A stretch of 64,000 bases of DNA from Calothrix sp. NIES-4101 (GCA_004296455.1 AP018280.1:6622794-6686793), one strand, 5' to 3'. Counted from the stretch's first letter, positions 1 to 9,773 are shown. A program made the numbers and translations. The notes: generated by a model not told the origin, from the letters alone.

Positions 1-1
1 T

Positions 2-856
2 GCAGATGAAGTATTTGTTGTCGATTCTCAAAGTACAGATCAAAGTGCAGAAATAGTTAAAAACTATGGAGCAAACCTTGTTCAATTTCATTTTAACGGA
101 CGCTGGCCCAAAAAGAAAAATTGGTCTTTAGAAAATTTACCATTTCGCAATGAATGGATATTGATTGTTGACTGTGACGAACGAATCACTCCCGAACTTT
201 GGGATGAAATCGCTGAAGCAATCCAAAACTCTGAAAATGAAGGTTATTATCTTAACCGTCGTGTATTTTTTCTAGGCAAATGGATTCGCCACGGTGGCAA
301 ATATCCTGATTGGAACTTGCGTTTATTCAAGCACAAACTCGGTCGTTACGAAAATTTAAATACCGAAGATATTCGCAATACAGGTGATAATGAAGTTCAC
401 GAGCATGTCATCTTACCTGGAAAAGTTGGCTACCTCAAAAATGACATGTTACATGAGGATTTCCGCGACCTATTCCACTGGTTAGAGCGTCATAACCGCT
501 ACTCAAACTGGGAAGCTCGTGTTTATTACAATATCCTTACTGGTCAAGATAATAATGCTACTATTGGTGCCAGTTTATTTGGTGACGCAGTTCAGCGCAA
601 GCGCTTTTTGAAGAAAATCTGGGTTAGATTGCCCTTTAAACCATTCTTGCGTTTTGTATTGTTTTATATCATTCAACGTGGTTTCCTAGATGGAAAAGCT
701 GGATATACTTATGGGCGGTTATTGAGCCAATATGAATATCAAATCGGGGTGAAATTGTACGAATTACGCAGTTGTAATGGGCAGTTAAATACCGCTAAAA
801 ACACGGAAAAGACGCAACAAAAGTTTAACCAAGAAGCCAGACAAACAGCAGTCTAG
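2..856 (+). CDS. Glycosyltransferase family 2, 3' part
   Basis: The reading frame is open from the left edge, so the start lies outside the window; 284 codons are visible. The visible part begins inside a GT-A fold: a VVDSQSTD segment (the usual V-D-S-x-S-T-D nucleotide-sugar motif) and, about 50 residues later, an IVDCDER segment with the DxD-like acidic pair of inverting family 2 enzymes. The C-terminal part is basic and aromatic with a possible membrane-associated helix (FKPFLRFVLFYIIQRGF). The enzyme probably transfers a sugar to a lipid or glycan acceptor at the membrane. The next gene on the same strand is a WcaF-like acetyltransferase, which suggests an exopolysaccharide or glycolipid pathway; that is inference. 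Substrate unknown. Confidence 0.85.
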   Translation, partial: ADEVFVVDSQSTDQSAEIVKNYGANLVQFHFNGRWPKKKNWSLENLPFRNEWILIVDCDERITPELWDEIAEAIQNSENEGYYLNRRVFFLGKWIRHGGKYPDWNLRLFKHKLGRYENLNTEDIRNTGDNEVHEHVILPGKVGYLKNDMLHEDFRDLFHWLERHNRYSNWEARVYYNILTGQDNNATIGASLFGDAVQRKRFLKKIWVRLPFKPFLRFVLFYIIQRGFLDGKAGYTYGRLLSQYEYQIGVKLYELRSCNGQLNTAKNTEKTQQKFNQEARQTAV

Positions 857-883
857 TTTCTCATTTATTTTCCTGAACAACGA

Positions 884-922
884 GATTCCTGACTTTTGCA
901 TAAGTCGGGAATCCTAAATTTT
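884..922 (+). terminator. Stem-loop after the glycosyltransferase
   Basis: GATTCC-T-GACTT pairs with AAGTC-G-GGAATC across a short TTGCAT loop, followed by CTAAATTTTT. The U-tract is interrupted, so termination may be partial and the downstream acetyltransferase could be cotranscribed. Confidence 0.5.
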
Positions 923-971
923 TGCCAATAAAAAAATCAAATTTTATTATTAATTTTGATAATTACATGTG

Positions 972-1589
972 ATGATTAGCGAACCTATAAATCATTTAAA
1001 TACCGAAAATAATTCGCATAGTAATATGAATGCAGAATCATTTATAGATTTAAGCAAATATGACCAATCTTGGTATGATCGGGGAAAACCAACTTGGTTT
1101 GTGTTGCTGTGGTGGTTTGTCCAAGCTGTGACATTCCCGCTAACTTTACATCCTTTGAATGGTTTACGTTGTGGGATACTGCGTCTGTTTGGTGCCCGCA
1201 TCGGTAAAAAAGTTTTAATCAGACCAACAGCCAGATTTACCTATCCCTGGAAAGTGACAATTGGTGATTACAGTTGGATTGGTGATAATGTGGTTTTTTA
1301 TAGCCTTGACCAAATAACTATTGGTAATAATTGCGTCATTTCCCAAAAAAGCTATTTATGTACAGGGAGTCATGACCTCCAAGACCCAGCATTTGGCTTA
1401 CAAACAGCTCGAATCAATATTCAAGATGGTGTTTGGGTTGCAGCCGATTGTTTTGTTGCCCCTGGAGTTACTATTGGAGCAAATGCGGTTATTGGTGCTC
1501 GCAGTAGTGTTTTTGCTGATATACCACCCGGGCAGGTTTGCCGGGGTACTCCTTGTCGCCCCAAGTATGCAAGAGTGACTAGCAAATAA
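972..1589 (+). CDS. WcaF-like exopolysaccharide acetyltransferase
   Basis: A 205-residue left-handed beta-helix acyltransferase of the WcaF/colanic-acid type. An N-terminal extension (LSKYDQSWYDRGKPTW) and a hydrophobic segment (WFVLLWWFVQAVTFPLTLHP) precede imperfect hexapeptide repeats (IGKKVLI, VTIGDYSWIGDN, ITIGNNCVIS, VTIGANAVIGARSSV). TGSHD carries the probable catalytic histidine. The C-terminal GTPCRPKYAR matches the family G-x-P-A/C-x-x tail. It probably O-acetylates a sugar of a cell-surface polysaccharide using acetyl-CoA. The ATG at 972 directly follows an in-frame GTG at 969; a later ATG at 1026 is also possible because the first 18 residues are low in complexity. It lies 115 bases after the glycosyltransferase. 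Confidence 0.85.
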   Translation: MISEPINHLNTENNSHSNMNAESFIDLSKYDQSWYDRGKPTWFVLLWWFVQAVTFPLTLHPLNGLRCGILRLFGARIGKKVLIRPTARFTYPWKVTIGDYSWIGDNVVFYSLDQITIGNNCVISQKSYLCTGSHDLQDPAFGLQTARINIQDGVWVAADCFVAPGVTIGANAVIGARSSVFADIPPGQVCRGTPCRPKYARVTSK

Positions 1590-2118
1590 ATTTTGTATCT
1601 GACTCGAATGTCAATATTGATAATTGGTGTAGATATATTAAATCTAGTGCGGTGGTGAAATAATTCGCTACCTTCTATTTGGGAGTTAGTCAAAAGTACA
1701 ATCACTAATTGCTGGCAACTGTATCTTGAAGCCTCACATGCTTGCCACAAGTTACTTAAGTTTAAACAAATAATTTATACAAGAACAACAGTAATTTTGT
1801 CAGTCAACTAGAATTCAAACAGTTAGTTTGATGGCTGGTTTGTTATATACTGAGGTTAAAGGCACATTTTTAAACGATTTTTTTACAATCCTCATATCTG
1901 AAAATATATTTTTACTTGTTTTGAAATTTCCTTTGCAATTTATTGTATTAAATTGTACTTGTATAAGCATTGCCTGATATGGCAGCATCACATAAATAAC
2001 TATTCCTATCCACATGAGGCAGGTAAAAAACTTATGAAACGAGTGTTTTACCCCTGAATGTGCATACTGGCTGTTGATAGTAGTGGATTGAAAAAATTTG
2101 TATCCCAGGGTGAGATTA
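1590..2118. other. Intergenic stretch, AT-rich
   Basis: About 530 bases between the acetyltransferase and the CphA2-like gene. I see no coding sequence with a ribosome binding site, no RNA gene and no convincing terminator. The promoter of the downstream ligase gene presumably lies here. Confidence 0.5.
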
Positions 2119-4029
2119 ATGGTTAAATATAATCGAAATGAAACAGTTCGTATCAATGCACGGAAAACGGATGTATTTGATATTTTCAATTTCAAACACT
2201 ATGCTGGAGCAAATCCATATTTAAGCGCAGGGGCTTTAGTATTTGATTTTGCTATTACAGATGAACAAGAAGCTTTACCATTAGAAGATTACTTGGAACA
2301 AGTATGTCAATACTTCCCTGATTTACGTAATGAGACTTATGAATCTCACGCCCACTTATTTGCCCATACCGCTTCCAAAATGGGAAAATTAGAGATGGAT
2401 TTACATTTAGATAAACTGAGTGTAAAGTCGGATTCTGACAAGTCTACAATCGCGATTCAATCACTTCACGAACGTACAACTCGAGCAGTTATTTATTTTG
2501 TCTGGGATTGGTTTGAAGCAATTACTCAAAAAGAAGATATTGTTTTTGATGAACAATTAACCATATTACAAAATCGTTTTCGACAGTCAGTATATGGTGG
2601 CCCTACGGTTTATGCTTTGTGGCGAACCGCAGAGAAAAAAGGTATTCCCGTCTTTTATTTGTGGGAAGAAGGACTAACTCAATATGGCTTTGGTAAAAAT
2701 CATATTCGCGGAATTGCGACAACTTTTGACTGTGATAGTCACGTTGACTCTGACTTTACAACCCGTAAAGATGACTGCAAAGCATTTTTAAAGTCATTGG
2801 GTTTTCCAGTTCCCGAAGGTGAAATTGTCAAGAGCGATCGCGAAGCTTTAGCAGTAGCTAAAGAAATTGGCTATCCCGTCGCCATTAAACCCGTTGTTGG
2901 CCACAAAGGTATTGGCGTGACAGCAGATATAACTTCTCCCAGAGAATTAGAATTAGCTTATAGTCGCGCAGTTGCAGCAATACCAGAAAACCAACCAATT
3001 AGAATAATTGTTGAAAAAAGTATCAAAGGTAGTGACTTCCGTTTACTTTGTGTGAATGGGCGGTTTGTTGCTGCTACCGAACGTCGCCCTGCCTCAGTTG
3101 TTGGCGACGGTCACTCGACTATTAATGAACTTATTCGTGAGGAAAATCGCCAACCCGAACGTCGCGACACTCCCACCTCAGCCATGAGTAAAATTCAGTG
3201 TGATGAAGCAATGAAACTTTACTTGGAAGAGCAAGGTTTATCATTGGATAGTGTTATCGAAAAAGACGAAAAAATCTATCTTCGCAAAGTTGCGAATCTT
3301 TCAGCCGGAGGTGTCAGTATTGACGCAACTAGTACCATACACCCCGATAATATTATTTTGGCGCAGGACATTGATCAATATTTTCGCTTGACTTGCTTAG
3401 GTATTGATGTCATCACAGAAAGTCTAGAGAAGTCTTGGAAAGAAGGTAATTTTGCCATTCTAGAAATCAATGCTGCACCCGGAATTTTAATGCATTTAAA
3501 TCCTGCTATGGGTGAAAGTGTAGATGTGCCCTCGCATATTTTAAATACTTTTTTTGAGTCCGAGGACACTGCGAGAATTCCGATAATTACGTTTAATCAA
3601 ATATCCGTCCAGGAATTGCAAGAAACTATTGATCACATTCTTTCAAAAAACCCTGATTGGACTATTGGAGCAGTATCTCGCAATGGAGTTTTTATCAATC
3701 GCTCAGAAAAAGTTTTGAGTCCAGACTATAACAATAATGTCCAAAATTTATTGAGAAATCCCAATCTCGATTTATTAATTGCCGAGTATAACGAAGATAT
3801 TTTGGAACAAGATGGCATGTTTTACTATGGTAGTAACATGGTAGTTTTAGATAATCCCACTGAGACTGAAATGATGTTAGCGCGGGATATTTTAAAAAAT
3901 TCAACATTAGTTGTGAGAAAATCACACAACATTACAATCCACCGTCAAGGTTTGATTGAAGAGTATTCATTAGGAGAAAATGAACCCTTTGTCAGGGCTT
4001 ATTTAAAGGAAATCAATACGATTCTGTAA
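2119..4029 (+). CDS. cphA2: CphA2-type truncated cyanophycin synthetase
   Basis: 636 residues from the ATG at 2119, chosen over an in-frame TTG at 2098 because an AGGGTGAG purine run sits just before it. An N-terminal domain (about 1-195) ends in YGGPTVYALWRTAEKKGIPV, the counterpart of the CphA join. An ATP-grasp domain (about 210-480) has EIGYPVAIKPVVGHKGIGV, the DFRLLCVNGRFVAATER strand, SAGGVSIDAT and EINAAPG. The C-terminal 150 residues resemble the start of the CphA Mur-ligase-like domain, but the P-loop GTNGKTTT is absent and the protein stops about 250 residues short of CphA1 (about 900). This architecture is that of CphA2, reported to polymerise beta-Asp-Arg dipeptides. No cyanophycinase gene is adjacent. 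A different ATP-grasp peptide ligase remains possible. Confidence 0.7.
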   Translation: MVKYNRNETVRINARKTDVFDIFNFKHYAGANPYLSAGALVFDFAITDEQEALPLEDYLEQVCQYFPDLRNETYESHAHLFAHTASKMGKLEMDLHLDKLSVKSDSDKSTIAIQSLHERTTRAVIYFVWDWFEAITQKEDIVFDEQLTILQNRFRQSVYGGPTVYALWRTAEKKGIPVFYLWEEGLTQYGFGKNHIRGIATTFDCDSHVDSDFTTRKDDCKAFLKSLGFPVPEGEIVKSDREALAVAKEIGYPVAIKPVVGHKGIGVTADITSPRELELAYSRAVAAIPENQPIRIIVEKSIKGSDFRLLCVNGRFVAATERRPASVVGDGHSTINELIREENRQPERRDTPTSAMSKIQCDEAMKLYLEEQGLSLDSVIEKDEKIYLRKVANLSAGGVSIDATSTIHPDNIILAQDIDQYFRLTCLGIDVITESLEKSWKEGNFAILEINAAPGILMHLNPAMGESVDVPSHILNTFFESEDTARIPIITFNQISVQELQETIDHILSKNPDWTIGAVSRNGVFINRSEKVLSPDYNNNVQNLLRNPNLDLLIAEYNEDILEQDGMFYYGSNMVVLDNPTETEMMLARDILKNSTLVVRKSHNITIHRQGLIEEYSLGENEPFVRAYLKEINTIL

Positions 4030-4057
4030 TTTTGTTCACGTTCATGACCAAATAAAC

Positions 4058-4086
4058 ATCCCCGATTTACGAGAAAAGTCGGGGAT
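4058..4086. terminator. Bidirectional terminator between convergent genes
   Basis: ATCCCCGATTT and AAAGTCGGGGAT form a GC-rich stem with one wobble, flanked by A-rich sequence on the left and TTATAAT on the right. It sits between the convergent CphA2-like and DUF1823 genes and can serve both. Confidence 0.7.
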
Positions 4087-4109
4087 ACTTATAATAATGC
4101 AGTTCAATG

Positions 4110-4490
4110 TTATGAATTATATGCAATCCCATGAATTTGCATATAACTCAATAACCAATTAGCAGCAGTTGCTCTCCGGGTTTGCCGGGGGCCAAATTCG
4201 CCAATTTTGTAACCTTTAAAACCTAGTTTTTGCTTAAGTGATTGTTTATTTTCTTGAGGGATAGAACGAGTTAATTTCATAGCTGCGGGACGACTATCAA
4301 AAAAATCTGGTGGTTCTGGATATTCATCGCGCCATTCACTGATCACTTCCGAGATATCCCACTGGTTTTGGGTTTCGTTGTAGCGATATCCAAGATAATG
4401 CCATACCAACTGGTTAACTGTAGCATCATCAATTGTTTCATTTAAAATTGCCCAAAGTGTATCAGTATTCAGAGGCGGTAAATCTGTCAT
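4110..4490 (-). CDS. DUF1823 family protein
   Basis: A 126-residue soluble protein with the pattern I recognise from the cyanobacterial DUF1823 family: LPPLNTDTLWAIL, VNQLVWHYLGYRY, WRDEYPEPPDFFDSRPA, KLTRSIP, and a basic C-terminal block KLGFKGYKIGEFGPRQTRRA followed by ANWLLSYM. No signal peptide and no cysteine pairs. The function is not known. The ATG at 4490 gives the family's usual N-terminus. It is convergent with the CphA2-like gene and divergent from acylphosphatase. Confidence 0.8.
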   Translation of the reverse strand: MTDLPPLNTDTLWAILNETIDDATVNQLVWHYLGYRYNETQNQWDISEVISEWRDEYPEPPDFFDSRPAAMKLTRSIPQENKQSLKQKLGFKGYKIGEFGPRQTRRATAANWLLSYMQIHGIAYNS

Positions 4491-4648
4491 AAACTACTTT
4501 ACTTAACAATCAACTCAACAATAAAATGAAATTTACAATAGCATTCCATTAGTGACAATAATTGATCAATATTAGATTAGCTTCCAAACATAAGCATAAT
4601 TTTATTTTTCTACATCACAGCTATTTACCGCGTAATTCCCAGCAGAGA

Positions 4649-4951
4649 ATGTCAAATACAGCATCACAGACTAACTTAACCCGTGCCCATGTCTTAATTT
4701 CTGGAAAAGTCCAGGGTGTGGGTTTTCGTTATTTCACAGTACAAACCGCTAGCCAGCTAAAACTCAATGGTTGGGTGCAAAATCTTCCCGACGGGCGCGT
4801 GGAGGCTGTATTGGAAGGGGCTAGGGAAGTAGTTGAGGAGATGATTCGCTGGTGTCATTCAGGTTCACCTGCGGCTGTGGTGGAATCCGTTGTGGTTGAA
4901 TATGAGAAACCGGAAGGTTTATGTGAATTTCAAATGAGGCGCAATACTTAA
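4649..4951 (+). CDS. acyP: Acylphosphatase
   Basis: A 100-residue acylphosphatase, which hydrolyses the carboxyl-phosphate bond of acyl phosphates in the cytoplasm. The signature is complete: [14 protein letters not shown] holds the phosphate-binding loop and catalytic arginine, and [17 protein letters not shown] holds the catalytic asparagine and the second family motif. The ATG at 4649 (MSNTASQ) is preceded by CAGAGA. The frame is open further upstream to about 4562, but that would add 29 unrelated residues. Length and motif spacing are normal. Confidence 0.93.
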   Translation: MSNTASQTNLTRAHVLISGKVQGVGFRYFTVQTASQLKLNGWVQNLPDGRVEAVLEGAREVVEEMIRWCHSGSPAAVVESVVVEYEKPEGLCEFQMRRNT

Positions 4952-4990
4952 ATAATCGACATTGCTGAATCAGGAGGATGATTGAGGCTG

Positions 4991-5047
4991 AATATCATGT
5001 CTGATTAAACACTTCTCATTAAGACTGACACAGAGGCGTAGAGACGT
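4991..5047 (-). repeat. Dispersed repeat family A, copy 1 (right part)
   Basis: On the minus strand it reads GTCAGTCTTAATGAGAAGT, then a few variable bases, then CAGACATGATATT. It matches the right half of copies at 45957-46071 and 58434-58542. It lies downstream of the acylphosphatase stop, with its GACATGATATT end towards that gene. The left half is replaced by unrelated sequence resembling 48490-48540. Confidence 0.6.
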
Positions 5048-5137
5048 GGCAACACGGTGATTATTTTTTATGCAAATTCCACAATTATCCGGCAATTATG
5101 CAACACCCAATAATTAAATAGGTATAGATAAAATCAA

Positions 5138-5161
5138 AGAGACGCAGTAAACAGCGTCTCT
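5138..5161 (-). terminator. Stem-loop after map
   Basis: AGAGACGC and GCGTCTCT form a perfect 8-bp stem with an 8-nt loop. Read on the minus strand it is followed by TTGATTTTATC, as expected for a terminator of the methionine aminopeptidase gene that ends at 5236. The same palindrome is common as an intergenic repeat in Nostocales, so the role is not certain. Confidence 0.45.
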
Positions 5162-5235
5162 AAACAAATATTGGAAAATTTGAATTTGTAATTTTGCTGC
5201 TGTGACTGAGCAATCCAATATATTAAAATCCAAAC

Positions 5236-6060
5236 TTACAATTTCGTGCGGTCTGTCAAAATTTCATACCCACTTTCTGTCACCAGTACCGTATGCTCAA
5301 ACTGTGCAGAGAGGGAATTATCAACCGTTACCGCAGTCCATCGGTCTGATAAAGTGCGTGTAAATTTAGACCCCGCATTTAAAATTGGCTCGATCGCTAA
5401 TGTCATTCCCGATCGCAATTTGACGTTGGGCATTTCCCGAGTGCGGAAGTTAAATACTGATGGCTCTTCGTGTAAATTACGACCAACTCCATGACCGGTA
5501 AAGTCTTCGACAATGCTGAAGCCGTTACCTTTGACATGGTCTTCAATCGCGCCCGCAATATCAAGCAGATAAGCACCTGCTTTCACCTGTTCAATACCTT
5601 TAAACAAAGCTTCCTCGGCAACGCGGATTAACTTTGCGGCATCGGGTGTGACTTCACCAACTGCGATCGTAATGCAGGAGTCCCCGTGAAAACCCTGAAA
5701 GAAAGCTCCAGTATCAACTTTAAGTACATCTCCAGCCCGAATTACTTTCTTAGGACTGGGAATACCATGTACAACTTCGTTATTAATACTCGAACAGATG
5801 GAGCCAGTAAAGCCGTGATATCCCTTGAAACTGGGGGTTGCACCCATTTCGCGAATACGTTTTTCTGCATAAGCATCCAAGTCTGCTGTTGTCATCCCTG
5901 GCTGTACCAGTTCAGAAATTTCTTTGAGGACGGTTGCCACAATTTTGCCAGATTGCCGCATGATATCAATTTCGCGGGGCGATTTAATTTCTATACCTCG
6001 TCGCTGTCTTTTGGAACTGGGTTGGGCTGGTTGAGAAAGCAGGTTGCTTAAGATGTTCAT
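5236..6060 (-). CDS. map: Methionine aminopeptidase, type I
   Basis: A 274-residue metalloprotease that removes N-terminal methionine from nascent proteins in the cytoplasm. The five metal ligands are present in order: Asp in KVDTGAF, Asp in HGDSCIT, His in [12 protein letters not shown], Glu in LAIEPI and Glu in QFEHTVL. The substrate histidine lies in YHGFTG. The first 25 residues ([14 protein letters not shown]) form a short basic extension without a zinc-finger pattern, as in the shorter bacterial and plastid forms. Start ATG at 6060. It appears monocistronic. Confidence 0.95.
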   Translation of the reverse strand: MNILSNLLSQPAQPSSKRQRRGIEIKSPREIDIMRQSGKIVATVLKEISELVQPGMTTADLDAYAEKRIREMGATPSFKGYHGFTGSICSSINNEVVHGIPSPKKVIRAGDVLKVDTGAFFQGFHGDSCITIAVGEVTPDAAKLIRVAEEALFKGIEQVKAGAYLLDIAGAIEDHVKGNGFSIVEDFTGHGVGRNLHEEPSVFNFRTREMPNVKLRSGMTLAIEPILNAGSKFTRTLSDRWTAVTVDNSLSAQFEHTVLVTESGYEILTDRTKL

Positions 6061-6343
6061 GGGATATTAATAATTATTGGCTTTTTGTCGCAGAGAGAAT
6101 GTTTGCTGGATTTTAGTTAATTGAAAGTTAATTGAAGAACAATATCATCTATATTAAAGTTAACTTATTTTGCGGCTACTGCCTGACGATTCTGGTAAAG
6201 TCTGTTTAAGCAAATGGTATGAGAATGCCAAAATTTTCGAGAAGAAAGGCTTTCAGCCAGAATTGTAGACTGCTTGATTCTCAGCCACATACTTGTAAAA
6301 ATGGAATTTTATCTCCAGAAAAATCTTCTTTGACTTGATTCCA

Positions 6344-6856
6344 CTATTTCACTGCAATTTCACCTGTCATTCCCGCTTCGGCATGTCCAGGTATAGTACA
6401 ACGTAAGTTATAGTTGCCTGGTTTAAGTGCTAAAAATACCCATTCTGCCTCCGCTCCAGGTTTGAGTTCGAGTTCGTGAATTGCACCTTTGATTTCAACT
6501 TTACCTGCCTCAACTTTCTGCGTCCAAATCCCATCAGCAAAGTCTTTCGCAGTAAAGTAGTGCTTTTGCGGACTCGGATTCACCAGGTGTAAATTGTAGC
6601 GTTTTCCCGACACTAAATCCAGGCGATTCGGCTCAAATTTAAGTTCGTTGGCTGAATTTCCTAAGTTCACTCCAACTTCAATTGCTGCTTGCTTGAGTAA
6701 GCCTGTGGGTACAGTCGCATATGCGGCAGGGGCAGGAGTCCAAATATATAATAGTGAAGCAAATATCAAGCAGATATACAGTAGGAGACGATTCCAGAAC
6801 TTCCCACCTAAGAGTTTTACTTGGAAAATATTGGCAACAGACGACAGCAACATCAT
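6344..6856 (-). CDS. Exported or membrane-anchored cupredoxin
   Basis: 170 residues from the ATG at 6856, preceded by AAGGGGGGAACT; an in-frame TTG at 6877 is less likely. A basic N-terminus and hydrophobic stretch (LLLYICLIFASLLYIW) ending at APAAYA indicate export or anchoring. The C-terminal cupredoxin domain has all four likely type 1 copper ligands: His in PSPQKHYF, then Cys, His and Met in C-TIPG-H-AEAG-M. The protein could carry electrons or store copper in the thylakoid lumen or periplasm. It is not plastocyanin, which has a different frame around the ligands. It starts 58 bases downstream of the M16 peptidase on the same strand and may share its transcript. Confidence 0.8.
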   Translation of the reverse strand: MMLLSSVANIFQVKLLGGKFWNRLLLYICLIFASLLYIWTPAPAAYATVPTGLLKQAAIEVGVNLGNSANELKFEPNRLDLVSGKRYNLHLVNPSPQKHYFTAKDFADGIWTQKVEAGKVEIKGAIHELELKPGAEAEWVFLALKPGNYNLRCTIPGHAEAGMTGEIAVK

Positions 6857-6914
6857 AGTTCCCCCCTTTACCCTCAACTCAGGACTTAACCATTTCCAAT
6901 TAGCCGTAACCTAA

Positions 6915-9773
6915 CTACTTTACAGCGCCTTGTCCAGCAACGACAGCAGGACCAGCCGTAACTACTACAATTTTATCTGGATTCAGTAATTCACGAGCGA
7001 CTTGATTCACTTGGGAGGGTGTAATCGCATCAATTTTTTTAGTGAAGCTACTTAATTCGCGGGAATCAAAACCATATACCTCATTCATGAGAATTTTGTG
7101 GGTGAGTTCTTCAGGATTTGCCAGGGAAACAAGATAGTTACTAATTAATGTACGTTTAGCATCTGCAACTTCCTGTTGAGTAACACCTTTTCGATTCATT
7201 TCTTCCAATAAACTACGAGTACTCGCGATCGCTTTATTGGCATCTCCGGGGCTAGTTTGCATTTCAATCAAAAATGTGCCGGAATTTCTACCAGCGATGA
7301 AATTACTGTAAATTCCATAGGTTAAGCCTTGGCGATCGCGTACTTCTGCACCTAAGCGACTCGATAGGGTGTCACCACCCAAAATTTGGTTTAATACCAA
7401 AGCTGAGTAGTAACGGGAGTCGGAACGATTTATTGCCTTACTCCCCATGTAAATAATTGCTTGCACTTTACCTGGTAACACAGAATTTACTTGCACCAAA
7501 CTATCGGGATTGGATACTGAGGGATAACTTATGTCAGGTGGTTTTCCTTCTGCTTTCCAGTCACCAAATTCTGTTTGAATGAGCGATCGTACCTTGGCTC
7601 GGTCAAAATCCCCCACTATTGCTAGTATCATCCGATCCGGACGGTAGTGTTTGGCCTTAAAATCAATTACATCTTGACGAGAAATTCGGCGCAAACTTTC
7701 CTTAGTGGGAAACTTATGCAATGGGTGTGTTTTCGGATAAATAGACTGTATGAATGCTCTTCTAGCAACTTCCGAAGGGTCATCTAATTCCTGAATAAGT
7801 GCAGTTAAAGCCTGCCTGCGACTTAATTCTAGTTCTTTTTTGGGGAAGACTGGATTTTTAACCGCATCAGCTAAAGTATGCAGTAACACAGGTAAATCAG
7901 CTGCTAAACTATCACCTTCGATCCTTACCCCTTCCCGCACAGCATTAAACTCTAAATTTGCACCTCGCTCTTCCAAGGCTTTGGCAAGGGATAGTACATC
8001 TTTTGTTTTAGTACCGCTTAATAAATTGTCAGCGACTAATTCCGCCAACCCAGCTTTAGCATCACTGTCAAATTCTGAACCAGCTTGGAGATAAGCACTC
8101 AATGTCACCGTGGGAGTACTTTTATCATCTAACATTAAAATTCGCAGTCCATTCGCCAAAGTCATAGATTCTGGCAAAATCTGAGGTGGAGAAGCTTGTT
8201 GGGAAACTGCTTCAACCTGGGGTAAATACTTAAATGCATCAGTTGTATCTGAAGCGGCACCAGAAATAAAACTTTCGTGGGTTTGATTTAACTTGTTTTT
8301 ACCACTACCTTTTGATGTGATTGGTGCTTGAGTTGGTTGGAAATAACCTACTACACGTGATTCCAATTTGAGATACTGCTTGGCAACACGTTGCACATCT
8401 TCAGAAGTCACTTGGCGGAGATTTTCCAAGTAATAATTGATATAATTATGGTCCCCCGTGACGATCTCATCGTTAGCCAGTTGCATTGCTTGGCTAGTAA
8501 TGTCTCGATTACCTAAAATTACTGAAGCTTCAAACTGTGCTTTGGCACGTTTGATCTCGTCAGCAGTAACACCCTTTTGAGCAAGTTTGGTAATTTCTTG
8601 AGCCAGAATCTCATCTATTTTTTTTAAGTCTTGTTTTGGGGCTGCCGTTACCGATAATTCATACCAGCCAAAATCGATTAAACTGGCAACCGAACCACTG
8701 ACATCATTAGCAATTCCAGAATCAACTAAGGCTTGATACAAACGCGAATTACGCCCTTCTGACAAAATATAATCCATTACATCCAATGCAGGGGAATCTG
8801 GATGCTGAATATTTGGTAAAGGATAAACCGTTTGTAAAATCGCTGCGGCTCCAGGTTCTTGAAGAATTATTGGGTTTTTCCGGCTTTGAGAAGTCTGTGC
8901 AAAACTTTGCAGGGATTGCTGTGTAATTGAAAATTGTTGACTATTAGTCCTTATTTGTTCCTGTTTAGCTAACTTGCCAAATTTCTCTTTTACCTCTTGG
9001 ATAACTGCATCAGTTTGAAAATCCCCAACTATTGTTAAAACAGCATTATTCGGATTGTAAAAATTATTATAGTATTTACGTACTTGATCAACGGTAAATT
9101 TTTCAACATCATCTTTTGTACCACCGACAGGTAATCCATAGGGATGATACGGAAAAATTGCTCGCATTACCGCACGGTTCAGGCGGTACTCAGGATCATT
9201 CTCGTAACCCTGCAATTCTGAAATCACAACTCGCTTTTCACTAACTAACTGTTCCGCATCAATCAGCGAGTTTTGCATTCTGTCTGCTTCTAATTCCATC
9301 AAAGCGTTCAATTTCTCACGCTCGACGGTTCCATAATAAGCCGTTTGGTCATAACTGGTGAAAGCATTGGAGTCACTACCCAAAGCACTAAACAAGCGTC
9401 CAAACTGAATGGGACGGCTAGTAGTACCTTTGAACATCATATGTTCGAGTTGATGGGCAATGCCATTGACACCGACTTCTTCGTTGCGTGAACCAATTTT
9501 ATACCATACCTGTACTGTCACTACTGGTGCTGTATGAACTTCTTTTGTCAGTACTGTCAGACCATTTTCCAGCACTATTTTGTGGACAGTATCATTCATT
9601 GGTTGAGCAATCGTTTTATTTGTAACTAATTCCTTACGCAAAATTACTTTATTAGATATATTTGTGAGTTGGCTATAAGCAGAATAATCATTGACCAGCA
9701 ATATAATAGCTAGCCAAAGACTAAGAAAAAATAATGGAAATCTATATCGATATAGTTTAGCAAACACAGACAT
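6915..9773 (-). CDS. Double M16 family zinc peptidase
   Basis: 952 residues. An N-terminal membrane segment (about 12-30) may be an uncleaved signal anchor. The first M16 unit (about 62-490) is catalytic: HQLEH at 107-111 is the inverted zinc motif HxxEH, and the third ligand is Glu186 in ISELQGYENDP. The second unit (about 535-950) has LAELVADNLLSG at the corresponding position and therefore no HxxEH, but keeps the R-x-x-x-G-x-x-Y substrate-binding loop (RDRQGLTYGIYS). The arrangement is one active and one inactive half in a single chain, as in pitrilysin and PqqL-like proteins. It probably degrades peptides outside the plasma membrane. Start ATG at 9773. Confidence 0.9.
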   Translation of the reverse strand: MSVFAKLYRYRFPLFFLSLWLAIILLVNDYSAYSQLTNISNKVILRKELVTNKTIAQPMNDTVHKIVLENGLTVLTKEVHTAPVVTVQVWYKIGSRNEEVGVNGIAHQLEHMMFKGTTSRPIQFGRLFSALGSDSNAFTSYDQTAYYGTVEREKLNALMELEADRMQNSLIDAEQLVSEKRVVISELQGYENDPEYRLNRAVMRAIFPYHPYGLPVGGTKDDVEKFTVDQVRKYYNNFYNPNNAVLTIVGDFQTDAVIQEVKEKFGKLAKQEQIRTNSQQFSITQQSLQSFAQTSQSRKNPIILQEPGAAAILQTVYPLPNIQHPDSPALDVMDYILSEGRNSRLYQALVDSGIANDVSGSVASLIDFGWYELSVTAAPKQDLKKIDEILAQEITKLAQKGVTADEIKRAKAQFEASVILGNRDITSQAMQLANDEIVTGDHNYINYYLENLRQVTSEDVQRVAKQYLKLESRVVGYFQPTQAPITSKGSGKNKLNQTHESFISGAASDTTDAFKYLPQVEAVSQQASPPQILPESMTLANGLRILMLDDKSTPTVTLSAYLQAGSEFDSDAKAGLAELVADNLLSGTKTKDVLSLAKALEERGANLEFNAVREGVRIEGDSLAADLPVLLHTLADAVKNPVFPKKELELSRRQALTALIQELDDPSEVARRAFIQSIYPKTHPLHKFPTKESLRRISRQDVIDFKAKHYRPDRMILAIVGDFDRAKVRSLIQTEFGDWKAEGKPPDISYPSVSNPDSLVQVNSVLPGKVQAIIYMGSKAINRSDSRYYSALVLNQILGGDTLSSRLGAEVRDRQGLTYGIYSNFIAGRNSGTFLIEMQTSPGDANKAIASTRSLLEEMNRKGVTQQEVADAKRTLISNYLVSLANPEELTHKILMNEVYGFDSRELSSFTKKIDAITPSQVNQVARELLNPDKIVVVTAGPAVVAGQGAVK

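Noticed and set aside
1421-1750. 109-codon minus-strand ORF
   Set aside because: Half of it overlaps the acetyltransferase gene antisense and it has no ribosome binding site or recognisable domain.
1815-2195. 126-codon minus-strand ORF upstream of the CphA2-like gene
   Set aside because: It overlaps the 5' end of the CphA2-like gene and its product has the composition of translated AT-rich intergenic DNA.
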